Source of the DNA: Belnapia mucosa
Lineage (GTDB): Bacteria; Pseudomonadota; Alphaproteobacteria; Acetobacterales; Acetobacteraceae
Reading direction: 5' to 3'
NCBI RefSeq assembly: GCF_016775475.1
Contig: NZ_JAEUXJ010000003.1
Location: forward strand, 124,001 to 188,000
Length of the DNA: 64,000 nucleotides
The position numbers were made by a program, and so were the translations under genes. Positions 8,375 to 18,053 of the stretch are shown piece by piece; positions within the stretch are counted from its first letter, which is position 1; every line of letters begins with the position of its first letter. Below the pieces are notes generated by a model that was not told the DNA's origin, did no database searches, and saw only the letters and a list, made by a program, of their open reading frames with translations.

Positions 8375-10197
8375 GCCACCTGCTCGGCGGGGCGTGGCCC
8401 GGCTTCATCCGCGCCCCGCGCCCGCGGCAGCCAGAGGGTCACGCGCGTTCCCTCGCCCGGCCGGCTCTCCACCGTCGCGGTGCCGCCGGATTGCGCGGCG
8501 AAGCCATAGACCTGGGCGAGGCCGAGGCCGGAGCCGCGGCCGACCGGCTTGGTGGTGAAAAAGGGCTCGAAGGCGCGGGCCAGCACCTCCTCCGGCATGC
8601 CATGGCCGGTATCGGCCAGGGTCAGCGCCACGTAGTCGCCCTGCGGCAGGCCGCGCACCCGCCCCGGCAGGCCGCCGGCGGGAATATTGGCGGCGGCGAG
8701 GGTCAGCCGCCCGCCCTCCGGCATGGCGTCGCGGCTATTGATGGCCAGGTTCAGCACCGCCGCCTCCAGCTCGTCGCGATCGGCCAGCACCGGCCAGAGG
8801 CCGGCCGGCAGCGTGGTCTCGATCCGCACCCGGCCGCCGAGCGTCCGCAGCAGGACATTCTCGACGAAATCCGGCAGCAGCTCACCCAGCGCCAGCGGCG
8901 CCGGGCGCAGCGGCTGTTCCCGCGCGAAGGCCAGCAGCCGGCGGGTGACGTCGGAGCCACGGCGCACCGCCTCGGCCGCGCTGCGGGCGAAGCGCAGCAG
9001 CACCTCGTCCTGAGTGCGACGCATGAGCAATTGCAGATTGCCGGAGACCACCATCAGCAGGTTGTTGAAATCATGCGCGACGCCGCCCGTGAGCTGGCCC
9101 ATCGCATCCAGCCGCTGGGCCCGGCGCAGCGCCTGCTCCGCCATGACCCGGGCGGTGACATCCTCGAAGCTGGCGATCGCCAGCCCGTCCGGCCCGGCTT
9201 CGAGGGCGGCGATGCTGAGTTCGAGGTAGCGGGCGGCACCGTCGGGGCGGCGATGGAGAAGCTGCTCGCGCGTGACCCGGCCGGCGCGGTCCCAGGGCAG
9301 ATCCAGCCGCTCCGGCCGCAGGCCGAGGATGCGCTCGGCCTCGGGATTGGCAAACAGGATGCGGCCGCTGGCCGGCTCGCCAACCAGGACGCCGACCGGC
9401 AGGCGCTCGAGCACCGTCCGCAGCCGCTCCTCGCTGTTGCGCAGCGCCTCGGCCTCGCGCAGCGCCATGCGCTCGATCCGCCGGTCCACCATGGCGGCGA
9501 CCAGGGCGAGGGCCAGCAGCAGCAGGGTGCAGCCGGCGACGCCGAGCGCCAGTGCCTGAACCGGGAGACCGGCGGTATCTGCCGCGCCCTGCCCCGGCAG
9601 CGGCAGGAAATCGACCGCGGCCATGGCGGTGTAGTGCATGCCGGTGATGGCGAGGCCGAGGGCCAGCGCGCCGAGCGCCCGGGCCGGCAGCGACCTCTCG
9701 CGCAGGGCGAGCAGCAGGGCGAAGGCCGAGGCGCCGACCGCGATCAGGGCCGAGGCCGCGACCAGGCCACGGTCGTAGGATGGCGTGGCGCCGAGCCGCA
9801 TCGCCGCCATGCCCATGTAATGCATGAGACAGATGCCGGAGCCCATGGCGAGGCTCGCCAGGCCGATGCGCCAGCCTGCCGGCGCCTGCCGCGACCCGCT
9901 CACGGTGGCGAGGCCGGCCCCGGTCGCGCCGATCGCCAGCAGCATCGACAGGATAGTCAGGTCGATGTCGTAGCGGATGGGCAGGCCGAGCTCATAGGCC
10001 AGCATGGCGATGAAATGCATCGACCAGATGGCGCCGCCGGTGGCCACCGCCGCGCCGAGCAGCCACCAGAGCCGCACGGAACCGGAATTGGCCCGCACCC
10101 GACGAAGCAGATCGAGAGCCGTCCAGGAGCCCAGGACAGCGATCAGGATCGAGAGCGCGACGAGGACCGGATTATGCGTCCCATGGACGTGATGCAT
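8371..10197 (-). CDS. MHYT-PAS sensor histidine kinase
   Basis: The protein is about 608 residues. The N-terminal half is an integral-membrane MHYT sensor with three repeats containing [15 protein letters not shown] and GMHYTAMA, thought in the family to bind copper and sense a diatomic gas or redox state. A PAS domain follows (about residues 265-370), then a HisKA dimerisation domain with phospho-His in [11 protein letters not shown], and an ATPase domain with the N box [16 protein letters not shown]1 [11 protein letters not shown] and G2 [13 protein letters not shown]. The ATG at 10197 is preferred over the TTG at 10200. It is co-translated with the receiver protein downstream. The stimulus is not shown by the sequence. 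Confidence 0.92.
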   Translation of the reverse strand: MHHVHGTHNPVLVALSILIAVLGSWTALDLLRRVRANSGSVRLWWLLGAAVATGGAIWSMHFIAMLAYELGLPIRYDIDLTILSMLLAIGATGAGLATVSGSRQAPAGWRIGLASLAMGSGICLMHYMGMAAMRLGATPSYDRGLVAASALIAVGASAFALLLALRERSLPARALGALALGLAITGMHYTAMAAVDFLPLPGQGAADTAGLPVQALALGVAGCTLLLLALALVAAMVDRRIERMALREAEALRNSEERLRTVLERLPVGVLVGEPASGRILFANPEAERILGLRPERLDLPWDRAGRVTREQLLHRRPDGAARYLELSIAALEAGPDGLAIASFEDVTARVMAEQALRRAQRLDAMGQLTGGVAHDFNNLLMVVSGNLQLLMRRTQDEVLLRFARSAAEAVRRGSDVTRRLLAFAREQPLRPAPLALGELLPDFVENVLLRTLGGRVRIETTLPAGLWPVLADRDELEAAVLNLAINSRDAMPEGGRLTLAAANIPAGGLPGRVRGLPQGDYVALTLADTGHGMPEEVLARAFEPFFTTKPVGRGSGLGLAQVYGFAAQSGGTATVESRPGEGTRVTLWLPRARGADEAGPRPAEQVA

Positions 10198-10293
10198 CAA
10201 AAGGTCCGGCGTTGTTGGCCTGAAACGAGACTTTAGACATTCCTACTATCGGATTGCGAGAGGGCAACCCGACAAGCCGCAAAATGGTGGATC

Positions 10294-11436
10294 TCACAGG
10301 AGGGCGCCGGTCAGCCGGCCGCCCGGCAGCGGCGCCGCGACGCCGGTGGTGCCGGGGAAGGTCAGCGGCAGCCGGCGGACGGTGCGGGCCGCCAGCACGC
10401 CGAAGGCCAGGGCCTCCAGCGCATCCCCGTCCCAGCCGGCGCTCTCGGCCGGATGCACCGGCTGCGGCAGGGCGGCAGCGAGCGCCTGCATGATCGCCGG
10501 ATTGCGCCTTCCGCCTCCGCCGACCAGCCATTGCCGCGGCGGTGCCGGCAGGTGCCGCAGCGCGGCGGCGACGCAGCGGGCACAGAAGGCGGCGAGCGTC
10601 GCGGCGCCATCCGCGGGCGAGAGGCGACCAAGGCCGGCCGCGGCGATGGCGCGGGTGAAATCCAGCCGGTCGAGGGATTTGGGCGGCGGCGCCGCCAGAT
10701 AGGGATGCTCCAGCAGCCGGGCCAGCATCGCCTCATCCGGCCGGCCGGCCAGGGCCAGCCGGCCATTCTCGTCGTAATCGAGCCCGGCGCTGGCACGGAC
10801 CCAGTCATCGATCGGGCCATTGGCCGGGCCGGTATCGAAGGCGATCAGGCCGCCATCCACACCGATCCAGGTGACATTGCCGACCCCGCCGAGATTGAGC
10901 ACCGCCAGCGGCTTGGGCAGCGCCGCGGCGAGGGCGGCATGCACCACCGGCACCAGCGGCGCGCCCTGCCCCCCGGCGGCGACATCCGCGCTGCGGAAGT
11001 CATGCGCGACCGAAACCCCCGTGAGCCCCGCCAGCAGCCGGGCATCGCCGACCTGCCAGGTGAAGCCGGGCGGCGAGAGGCCCTGATCGGCCCGGGTGGC
11101 GTTGCGGCCCGGCCGGGCGGGGGCGGGGCGGTGCAGGATGGTTTGGCCATGGAAGCCGATCAGGTCCACCCCCTCCGGCGTCAGGTCACGCAGCCGCTCC
11201 ACCGCCTCGGCATGGTGCCGGGTGAGCCGCTCGACGCAGGCGGCGAGGAAGGGGTCCCCCGACAGCAGGCCGGGGGCGAGGTCGAGCAGGCGGCGGAGGT
11301 CGCCGCGCAGCGCCGGCGGATAGGGCAGGGTCAGGGCCGGGCCGATCCGGCCGATCGCCTCGCCATCCGTCTCCACCCAGGCGGCATCCACCCCGTCGAG
11401 GGAGGTGCCGCTCATCAGCCCGATGGTTCTAAGCAT
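10294..11436 (-). CDS. anmK: Anhydro-N-acetylmuramic acid kinase
   Basis: AnmK phosphorylates and opens 1,6-anhydro-MurNAc released during murein turnover, giving MurNAc-6-phosphate for recycling in the cytoplasm. The 380-residue length is normal. The N-terminal [20 protein letters not shown], the [11 protein letters not shown] segment, [13 protein letters not shown] and [13 protein letters not shown] are characteristic. It is divergent from tyrS with 50 bases between the starts, an arrangement I recall from other alphaproteobacteria. No other murein recycling gene is in the window. Confidence 0.95.
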   Translation of the reverse strand: MLRTIGLMSGTSLDGVDAAWVETDGEAIGRIGPALTLPYPPALRGDLRRLLDLAPGLLSGDPFLAACVERLTRHHAEAVERLRDLTPEGVDLIGFHGQTILHRPAPARPGRNATRADQGLSPPGFTWQVGDARLLAGLTGVSVAHDFRSADVAAGGQGAPLVPVVHAALAAALPKPLAVLNLGGVGNVTWIGVDGGLIAFDTGPANGPIDDWVRASAGLDYDENGRLALAGRPDEAMLARLLEHPYLAAPPPKSLDRLDFTRAIAAAGLGRLSPADGAATLAAFCARCVAAALRHLPAPPRQWLVGGGGRRNPAIMQALAAALPQPVHPAESAGWDGDALEALAFGVLAARTVRRLPLTFPGTTGVAAPLPGGRLTGALL

Positions 11437-11486
11437 CCCGGTCCTGTGCTACGGGGGCGCCCCCGTCCACAAGCCCGAAGCGACGC

Positions 11487-12722
11487 ATGACCCCCTTCCA
11501 GAGCGACTTCCTGCGCGAGGCGTCGGAGCGCGGCTACATTCATCAGGTCACCGACCCGGCCTCGCTGGATGCGCGGCTGCGGGAGGGGGTGGTTGCGGGC
11601 TATATCGGCTTCGACTGCACCGCGGACAGCCTGCATGTCGGCAGCCTGATGCAGATCATGCTGCTGCGGCTGATGCAGCGCTGCGGCCACCGGCCGGTGG
11701 TGCTGATGGGCGGCGGCACGACCAAGGTCGGCGATCCCTCCTTCCGCGACGAGGCCCGGCCGCTGCTGGACGAGGCGGCGATCGAGCGCAACAAGGCCGG
11801 CATCCGGAAGGCGTTCGAGCCCTTCCTCCGCTTCGGCGAGGGGGCGTCGGATGCGATCATGCTCGACAATGCCGAATGGCTGGACCGGCTGCTCTACCTG
11901 CCCTTCCTGCGCGATGTGGGCCGGCATTTCTCGGTCAACCGGATGCTGAGCATGGACAGCGTCCGGCTGCGGCTGGACCGCGAGCAGAATCTCTCCTTCC
12001 TCGAATTCAACTACATGCTGCTGCAGGCCTACGACTTCGCCGAGCTGCGCCGGCGCTACGGCGTCACGATGCAGATGGGCGGGTCGGATCAGTGGGGCAA
12101 CATCGTCATGGGCGTCGAGCTTTGCCGCCGCATGGATGCGGCCGAGGCCTTCGGCGTGACGACGCCGCTGCTGACCACCGCCTCCGGCGCCAAGATGGGC
12201 AAGACCGCCTCCGGTGCCGTCTGGCTGAATGCCGAGAAGCTCGCCCCCTACGAGTATTGGCAATACTGGCGGAACACCGAGGATGCCGATGTCGGCCGCT
12301 TCCTCGGCCTCTTCACCGAGCTGCCGATGGAGGAGGTGCGGCGGCTCGGCGCCCTCCAGGGCTCGGAGGTGAACGAGGCGAAGAAGGTTCTGGCGACCGA
12401 GGCGACGGCGCTGCTGCATGGCCGCGCCGCGGCCGAGGCGGCGGCCGAGACGGCGCGGCGCACCTTCGAGGAAGGCGCCACCGCCGCCACCCTGCCGAGC
12501 ATCACCGCCCCCCTGCCCGCGCCGCTGCTCGACCTGCTGCTGGCGGCGGATTTCGTGAAGAGCAAGGGTGAGGGCCGGCGCCTGGTCGCGCAATCCGGCA
12601 TCCGGCTGAATGACGAGCCAGTGGCCGACCCGCTGCGCGAGGTGGGGCCCGGGGATCTGCGCGATGGCGCCGCCAAGCTCTCGCTCGGCCGCAAGCGACA
12701 TATTCTGGTCCGGAACGGTTGA
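11487..12722 (+). CDS. tyrS: Tyrosyl-tRNA synthetase
   Basis: The enzyme charges tRNA-Tyr. The 411-residue protein is a class I synthetase. [14 protein letters not shown] contains the HIGH-equivalent motif, [12 protein letters not shown] is the tyrosine/ATP-site signature, and [13 protein letters not shown] is the KMSKS-equivalent of bacterial TyrRS. A C-terminal S4 RNA-binding domain includes [13 protein letters not shown]. It starts at ATG 11487, divergent from anmK. It is an essential housekeeping gene with normal length and motifs, so nothing suggests a specialised paralogue. Confidence 0.97.
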   Translation: MTPFQSDFLREASERGYIHQVTDPASLDARLREGVVAGYIGFDCTADSLHVGSLMQIMLLRLMQRCGHRPVVLMGGGTTKVGDPSFRDEARPLLDEAAIERNKAGIRKAFEPFLRFGEGASDAIMLDNAEWLDRLLYLPFLRDVGRHFSVNRMLSMDSVRLRLDREQNLSFLEFNYMLLQAYDFAELRRRYGVTMQMGGSDQWGNIVMGVELCRRMDAAEAFGVTTPLLTTASGAKMGKTASGAVWLNAEKLAPYEYWQYWRNTEDADVGRFLGLFTELPMEEVRRLGALQGSEVNEAKKVLATEATALLHGRAAAEAAAETARRTFEEGATAATLPSITAPLPAPLLDLLLAADFVKSKGEGRRLVAQSGIRLNDEPVADPLREVGPGDLRDGAAKLSLGRKRHILVRNG

Positions 12723-12808
12723 CCGCCAGGGGGCGTTTTGCTTGAGCGCAACGGGGGGTTGTCGTAGGCTGCCGGTGATTTCAATCCGGCGGTAGTAGCA
12801 CAGCCTCC

Positions 12809-14353
12809 ATGTCCCTGGCCCAATCTGCGTCGCAGCCCGAATTCGGGCTGGCGGCGGGCCCGATACGGCGCCCGAACCCCTGGGCCCTGCCCTGGCTGAC
12901 GACCGGCGGCACCACCCGCCTGGTCCTCGCCAACCTGCTGGTCGCCCTGCTCTATGCCGGGCTCGGCACCGTGGTCGGGCGGTTCTTCGGCGCCTATGGC
13001 CTGTTCCCGGCGCCGATCTGGCTGCCGGCCGGCATTGCCTGCATCGCCTGCATGGTCGGGGGCGCAACGCTGCTGCCGGGCATCTTCCTCGGCTCTCTGG
13101 TCGTCAACGCCATCGTCTTCGAGACGCCGCTGCCGGTCGCGGCGCTGATCTCGCTGTCCAACGCGCTCGGCCCCTGGGCGGGCATCCAGGTGACGCGGGC
13201 GATGCGCCCGGTGACCGGGCTGTTCACCCGCTTCATCGGCGTGCTCGGCTTCATCCTGGGCGGGGTGCTGCTGCATGCGGCGCTCACCGCGGCGGGCGGC
13301 ACCCTGGCGCTGGCGCTGGCGCATCCGATGACCCTGGCCAAGGCCTATGCGACCTTCTGCGCCTGGTGGCTCTGCGACAGTGGCGGGACCTTCTTCTTCG
13401 CTCCGGCCCTGCTGCTCTGGCTCGGCATCGAACACAGCACCGTCTCGGCCGAGCGGCCGCCCTCGCGGCTGGACCGGCTGGTGTTGCTGGGCATGGTGGC
13501 CGCGGCGGCCCTGCTCTTCGCCGTGCCGGGCGTCGGGCGGCTGGTGCGGCCGGATGCGGTCTTCCTGCTGACCGTGCCGCTGTCCTGGATCACGCTGCGC
13601 ATCTCGCTGCGCGCCGCCTATACGCTGCTGACCGCCATCTGCATCGCGGCGACCGTCGGCACGGTGCTGGGCGAGGGCCCCTTCCACGGCCCGAGCGTCT
13701 ACAACCCGCTGCAATCGGTCGGGCTGATGACCGTGCTCTTCGCCATGGATGCGCTGACGCTGATCGCCCTGACCAGCGAGGGGCGCGAAGCGCGGGCGCG
13801 GCTGGCCGAGGCGCGCGGCAGCCTGGCCCGGGCCATGGCCCGCACCGAACACCTGACGCGGGAGGCGCTGACCGACCCGCTGACCGGCGCCGGCAACCGC
13901 CGCCACTTCACCGGCGCCGGCCGCGCCGCCTTCGACCTGGCCTGGACCGAGGGCGCGCCCTTCGCCCTGGTGCTGCTCGACCTCGACCATTTCAAGCGGC
14001 TGAACGACACGGCGGGGCATGAGGCGGGGGATACGGCGCTGCGCGCCATCGCCGAGACCTGCCGCAATACGCTGCGCGAGCAGGACATGCTGTTCCGCCT
14101 GGGCGGCGAGGAATTCGCCATCATCCTGCCGGGCGTGACCCTGGCCGGCGCGCGCGAGGTGGCCGAGCGGATGCGCCAGGCGATCGGCTATGTGGCGGTG
14201 GCGGGCGGCATCCGCCTCAGCGCCAGCTTCGGCGTCACCGCCTGCGCCCCGCGCGACCGGTCGCTGGAGGATCTGCTGCGTCGGGCCGACCAGGCCGTCT
14301 ATGCCGCCAAGGGCAAGGGGCGGAACCGGGTCGAGGTTTCGGCGGGGGACTAG
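12809..14353 (+). CDS. MASE1-domain diguanylate cyclase (GGDEF)
   Basis: The 514-residue protein has an N-terminal membrane sensor of about eight helices resembling MASE1 (APIWLPAGIACIAC, LLPGIFLGSLVVNAI) and a C-terminal GGDEF domain from about residue 340 (ALTDPLTGAGNRRHF). The catalytic loop is GGEEF at about residue 433, which is active-type. RxxD (REQD) lies five residues upstream, so the inhibitory c-di-GMP site is also intact. It should make c-di-GMP from two GTP in response to an unknown signal. No phosphodiesterase or effector is adjacent, and it ends five bases from the convergent AsmA-like gene. c-di-GMP often controls exopolysaccharide, but no direct link can be read here. Confidence 0.92.
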   Translation: MSLAQSASQPEFGLAAGPIRRPNPWALPWLTTGGTTRLVLANLLVALLYAGLGTVVGRFFGAYGLFPAPIWLPAGIACIACMVGGATLLPGIFLGSLVVNAIVFETPLPVAALISLSNALGPWAGIQVTRAMRPVTGLFTRFIGVLGFILGGVLLHAALTAAGGTLALALAHPMTLAKAYATFCAWWLCDSGGTFFFAPALLLWLGIEHSTVSAERPPSRLDRLVLLGMVAAAALLFAVPGVGRLVRPDAVFLLTVPLSWITLRISLRAAYTLLTAICIAATVGTVLGEGPFHGPSVYNPLQSVGLMTVLFAMDALTLIALTSEGREARARLAEARGSLARAMARTEHLTREALTDPLTGAGNRRHFTGAGRAAFDLAWTEGAPFALVLLDLDHFKRLNDTAGHEAGDTALRAIAETCRNTLREQDMLFRLGGEEFAIILPGVTLAGAREVAERMRQAIGYVAVAGGIRLSASFGVTACAPRDRSLEDLLRRADQAVYAAKGKGRNRVEVSAGD

Positions 14354-14358
14354 CCCTC

Positions 14359-17300
14359 TTACCGCGGCGGCGGCCCACGGCCGTCCCAGGGTTCCGTCGG
14401 GCGGTTGGCCGTGGCCTCCCGCCCATTCTCGAACAGGCCGAACAGCCCGCGCAGGAAGCCCGGCGTCAGCGCCGCCAGCGGGTTCACCACCACCGCCGGA
14501 TCGGCCAGCGGCCCCTGCACCCGGTAGGTGGCGGCGAAGACCCCGCCCCCGGCCTCCGGGCTGAACAGCCGCCCGACCAGCGGCAGGTTGCCGAGCAGGG
14601 TGTTGAAGACATAGGCCGGGACGATGGTGCCCTCGATCTCGGCCACCGCCCGCTCGCGCAGGATGCGCCCCTTGGCGGTGACGCCGAGCGAGGCGGAGAA
14701 GGCCCGGGCATCGGCCAGGACCAGCGCCTCCGGCGTCAGGGTGAAGGGCGCGACGAGGCGGCTGAACACCATCCCCCGCCCGCCCCGCATCGCCTCCACC
14801 ACCCCGTAGAGCGTCATCGCCTGCAGCAGCTTCGCCGCCGCCGGCGCGTCGCGCAGCACGAAGCCCTCCAGCTCGGCAGTGCCGGAGAGCGGCGCGCCCG
14901 GCCGCGCCTCGGCATAGCTCGCACTCACGCTGAGCCGCCCGCCCTGGATGACATTGACCAGGTCGAGCGCATGCAGCAGCGCGCCGCCATCCTCGGCGGC
15001 CAGGCGCAGCAGGCGCTGCTCGCCGCGTGGCGTCAGGCTGAACTCGAAGGGCGCCGGCCGCGGCGCCATGCCGCTGCCGGCGGTCCGCCCGGTGGCGCGC
15101 GCCTCGCGCAGCACCCCGCGGGCATCGGTGCGGCCACGGGCCTGGAGGCCGAGCAGGTCCCGCTCCTCGCCCATCGTCACCCGGTCGAAGCGGAGGTCGA
15201 GCAGGATCGGCGGGCCGCTTTCCGCGCTCGCGGGGCCCGGCTGCGATGGCCGGGCGCCGCCGCCCTCGGCATGGCCGGCCGGCCCGAGCACCGGCCGCAG
15301 ATCGAGCAGGGGGCCGCGCAGCCCGATGGACCAGGGCGCGCCGCCCCGCTCTGGCGGCCGCACCTCGCCGATGAAGCGGGAGCCGCCGAACAGGCTCTCG
15401 GTGAACTCCACCCGCTCAAGCCGGGAGGCGCGGCCGAAGCGGGCATTGCCGCGCAGCGAGAGCTCCAGCGCCTCCACCCGGAACCCCTCGACCGCCACCA
15501 GGGAGTCGCCCTGGATGCGGAGCGTCGCCTCGGCGGTGCCGGCCGTGCCGGGCTGCTTGGCCCAGTTCAGCGCCTCCAGCCCAAGCCGGGCATCGGTCAG
15601 GTCGCCGCGCAGCGCCACCTGGCCCCCGCCATTCCGCCGCCGCTCGCTGCGCGCCTCCACCGCCACCGGGCCTTCCAGCACCCGGGTCGCGTCGAAGCCG
15701 AGCAACGCCACCTGCTTCGCATCCAGCCGCCCGGTCAGCGTCGCCCGCTCCACCACCTGCGTCGCCGGGCCGCGGCGGAAATCGAGTTCCACTGCCAGCT
15801 TCACGGGAGAGCCCAGCAGCAGCGCCTGGCCGGAGGCCTTGAGGGCATCGGTATCGACGGTCAGGTCGAAGCCGGCGCGGTCGAGGTCGCGGTCGAGCAG
15901 GATGCCGGGCAGCCGCGCCTCTGTCACGCGGGCGCTGGCCTTGATCTTCAGCTCCTCCACCGGAAGATCATCGAGCAGCGGGAAGGCGATGGAGAGCCGC
16001 GCATCCGCCTGTCCCTCGGCGACCTGGAGGGTCAGCGGCCGGCGCTCGAACAGCTTCAGCCGGGGATGCTTCAGCAGGGTCACCGCATCGGCCAGCGGTC
16101 CCGCGACCTGGAGCTGGATGTCGGCATTGCCCGGATCGCCGTCGAGATTGAAGAAGCGCACCACCCCCTCGCGCAGGTCGAGCCCGGCGCGACCGCCTTC
16201 CACGACGCCCTGCCTTCCGCCACGGGCGCGCAGCGTGATCTCGGTGAGGGAGAATTCCGCCGTGCCGGCGACGCCGGTGGCCGGCGGCACCGGGCGCAGC
16301 CAATGGACCGTCGCATCGCTCGCCTCGGCCGTGCCGGAGAGGGCGGTGACCCGCAGCGAGTCCAGCGCCTCGGCCGGCGCCTCGGCCTCGACATGCCAGC
16401 GCCCGTTGCGGATCTCGCCGGTGGTGATGTTGCGGGTGATCCAGTCCCGCTCGCCGCCCGTCGGACTGCCGAGGCCGCGCGGCCAGTAGCCGGGCAGGTC
16501 GGCGAAGGCGACCGCATCGATCCCGAGATCGAGCGCCCCGCGCCAGATCCCGTCCCGGCGCTCGGCCGCCCCCTTGGCCTCGATCACCGGGCCCCTGGGG
16601 CGGGAGGCGCGCGGCAGGCGGAGCCGGATGCGGTCCAGCCGCAGCCGGTCGGGCGTGAGGGAGAGGGCGATCTCGGCGCCCTCGGCCGCGATCCGCCGGT
16701 TGCGGCCGAGATCGAAGACCGCGCCGGTGGCGGCGAGGCCGAGATGCGCCTCCTCCAGCTGCAAGCCGTCGAGGGCTTCCGGCAGCCGGGCGCGGGCCGT
16801 GAGGCGGGCATCGCGCAGAAGCCCGGCCGGGAGGGAACCGAGCGCGGCGGCACGGGCCTCGGGCGCCAGCCCCTCGGGCCAGTAGCGCGGCAGGTCGCGC
16901 GCCTCGATCGGCTCGGCGCCAAGGTCGAGGGCGACCGCCCAGCCATCGCCCCTCCGGGTCAGCCGGCCGGTGACATCGAGCGACGGGCCCGGCGCGCCGC
17001 CATTGCCGGGCAGCTGCATGCGCGCCTCGCGCAGCTCCACATCCTGGCCGAGGATGGTGGCGGCGATGGCGAGGCCGGCGAAGGGCAGGCGGCGCGGCCG
17101 GCCCTCCTGCGGACCGAGATCGAAGGCGCCGGCGCCGGCGGTCAGCCGCGCCTCGACATGCTGCGGCTGGCCGGCGGCATCGAATTCCGCCCCCGCCCGC
17201 AGCGCCACCGGCGCATCCAGCAGGCCGAGCGGCGCGAGCGGCGGCCAGACGGTGGCAAGTTCCGATGGGCGCAGGGCGGGCAGGCTCATCGCCGCGCTGA

Positions 17301-18036
17301 AGCGGGGCGGCGTCCCCTCCGCCCGGCCTTCCAGCCGCACCGGCACCACAACCGCGCCGGAGCGGAACACCGCCGAGCCCTCGCCCTGCACCCCGCCGGC
17401 CTCGGCGCGGCGGAGATCGAGTTGTGTCGCCTCCAGGCTCCAGCGCCGGCCGGTCGCCGCTTCGGTCAGGTTCAGCCGCCCATCGATGAGGCGCAGGCGC
17501 CGCAGCGCGGCGGCCGGGCTGCGATCCGAGGCCGGACGCATGAGGTCGTTCAGCAGGGCGAGGGACTCCTCATCCCCTCCCCCGCCGAAATCGAGGCCGA
17601 TTCCGCCATCCGGGGCGAGGATTGCCTGCACCTCCAGCCCGCGCAGGCTGATGGTCGCCGGCGCCAGGGTGCCGCGCAGCAGCGCACGGAGCGAGAGCGT
17701 CGCCGCCGCATCCGGCAATTCGAGCTGCGGCCCGCCCGCCTGCGTGGCCAGCCGCACCCCTTCCAGCCGGATGTCGAGCGGCGCGGCGGTGCCGCCGCGG
17801 AACCCCTCCCAGGCGATGGCGGCGCGGCCGATCGACAGGCGCGGGCCATCCGGCCGGGTATTCACCCCGGCCTCGATCTGCCGCGCCAGGAAGGGAATCT
17901 CGAGCGGCGCCTCGGCCAGCCGCCAGGCGAGGCCACCGAGGGCGAGCGCCAGCACCAACAGCGTGGCCATGCAGGCATGGCCGAAGGGGCCGAGCCAGCG
18001 CCAGCGCCGCCGCGCTTGACCTTCGGCCTCGGTCAC
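14359..18036 (-). CDS. Large AsmA/YhdP-like (DUF3971) envelope protein
   Basis: The 1225-residue protein has one N-terminal membrane helix (about residues 22-43, CMATLLVLALALGGLAWRL) followed by a very long periplasmic region. That region is rich in repeated beta-strand segments of the DUF3971/AsmA_2 type, for example LRLEGVRLATQAGGPQLE and LRVTALSGTAEASDATVHW. Proteins of this size and plan (YhdP, TamB and relatives) form long hydrophobic-groove bridges that move phospholipids between inner and outer membranes; that role is known for the family, not shown here. The GTG start lies only 17 bases from the divergent glnE start, so its promoter must overlap glnE, or one of the starts is further in. 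Confidence 0.87.
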   Translation of the reverse strand: MTEAEGQARRRWRWLGPFGHACMATLLVLALALGGLAWRLAEAPLEIPFLARQIEAGVNTRPDGPRLSIGRAAIAWEGFRGGTAAPLDIRLEGVRLATQAGGPQLELPDAAATLSLRALLRGTLAPATISLRGLEVQAILAPDGGIGLDFGGGGDEESLALLNDLMRPASDRSPAAALRRLRLIDGRLNLTEAATGRRWSLEATQLDLRRAEAGGVQGEGSAVFRSGAVVVPVRLEGRAEGTPPRFSAAMSLPALRPSELATVWPPLAPLGLLDAPVALRAGAEFDAAGQPQHVEARLTAGAGAFDLGPQEGRPRRLPFAGLAIAATILGQDVELREARMQLPGNGGAPGPSLDVTGRLTRRGDGWAVALDLGAEPIEARDLPRYWPEGLAPEARAAALGSLPAGLLRDARLTARARLPEALDGLQLEEAHLGLAATGAVFDLGRNRRIAAEGAEIALSLTPDRLRLDRIRLRLPRASRPRGPVIEAKGAAERRDGIWRGALDLGIDAVAFADLPGYWPRGLGSPTGGERDWITRNITTGEIRNGRWHVEAEAPAEALDSLRVTALSGTAEASDATVHWLRPVPPATGVAGTAEFSLTEITLRARGGRQGVVEGGRAGLDLREGVVRFFNLDGDPGNADIQLQVAGPLADAVTLLKHPRLKLFERRPLTLQVAEGQADARLSIAFPLLDDLPVEELKIKASARVTEARLPGILLDRDLDRAGFDLTVDTDALKASGQALLLGSPVKLAVELDFRRGPATQVVERATLTGRLDAKQVALLGFDATRVLEGPVAVEARSERRRNGGGQVALRGDLTDARLGLEALNWAKQPGTAGTAEATLRIQGDSLVAVEGFRVEALELSLRGNARFGRASRLERVEFTESLFGGSRFIGEVRPPERGGAPWSIGLRGPLLDLRPVLGPAGHAEGGGARPSQPGPASAESGPPILLDLRFDRVTMGEERDLLGLQARGRTDARGVLREARATGRTAGSGMAPRPAPFEFSLTPRGEQRLLRLAAEDGGALLHALDLVNVIQGGRLSVSASYAEARPGAPLSGTAELEGFVLRDAPAAAKLLQAMTLYGVVEAMRGGRGMVFSRLVAPFTLTPEALVLADARAFSASLGVTAKGRILRERAVAEIEGTIVPAYVFNTLLGNLPLVGRLFSPEAGGGVFAATYRVQGPLADPAVVVNPLAALTPGFLRGLFGLFENGREATANRPTEPWDGRGPPPR

Positions 18037-18053
18037 GCCTTCCCTCCCCTATC

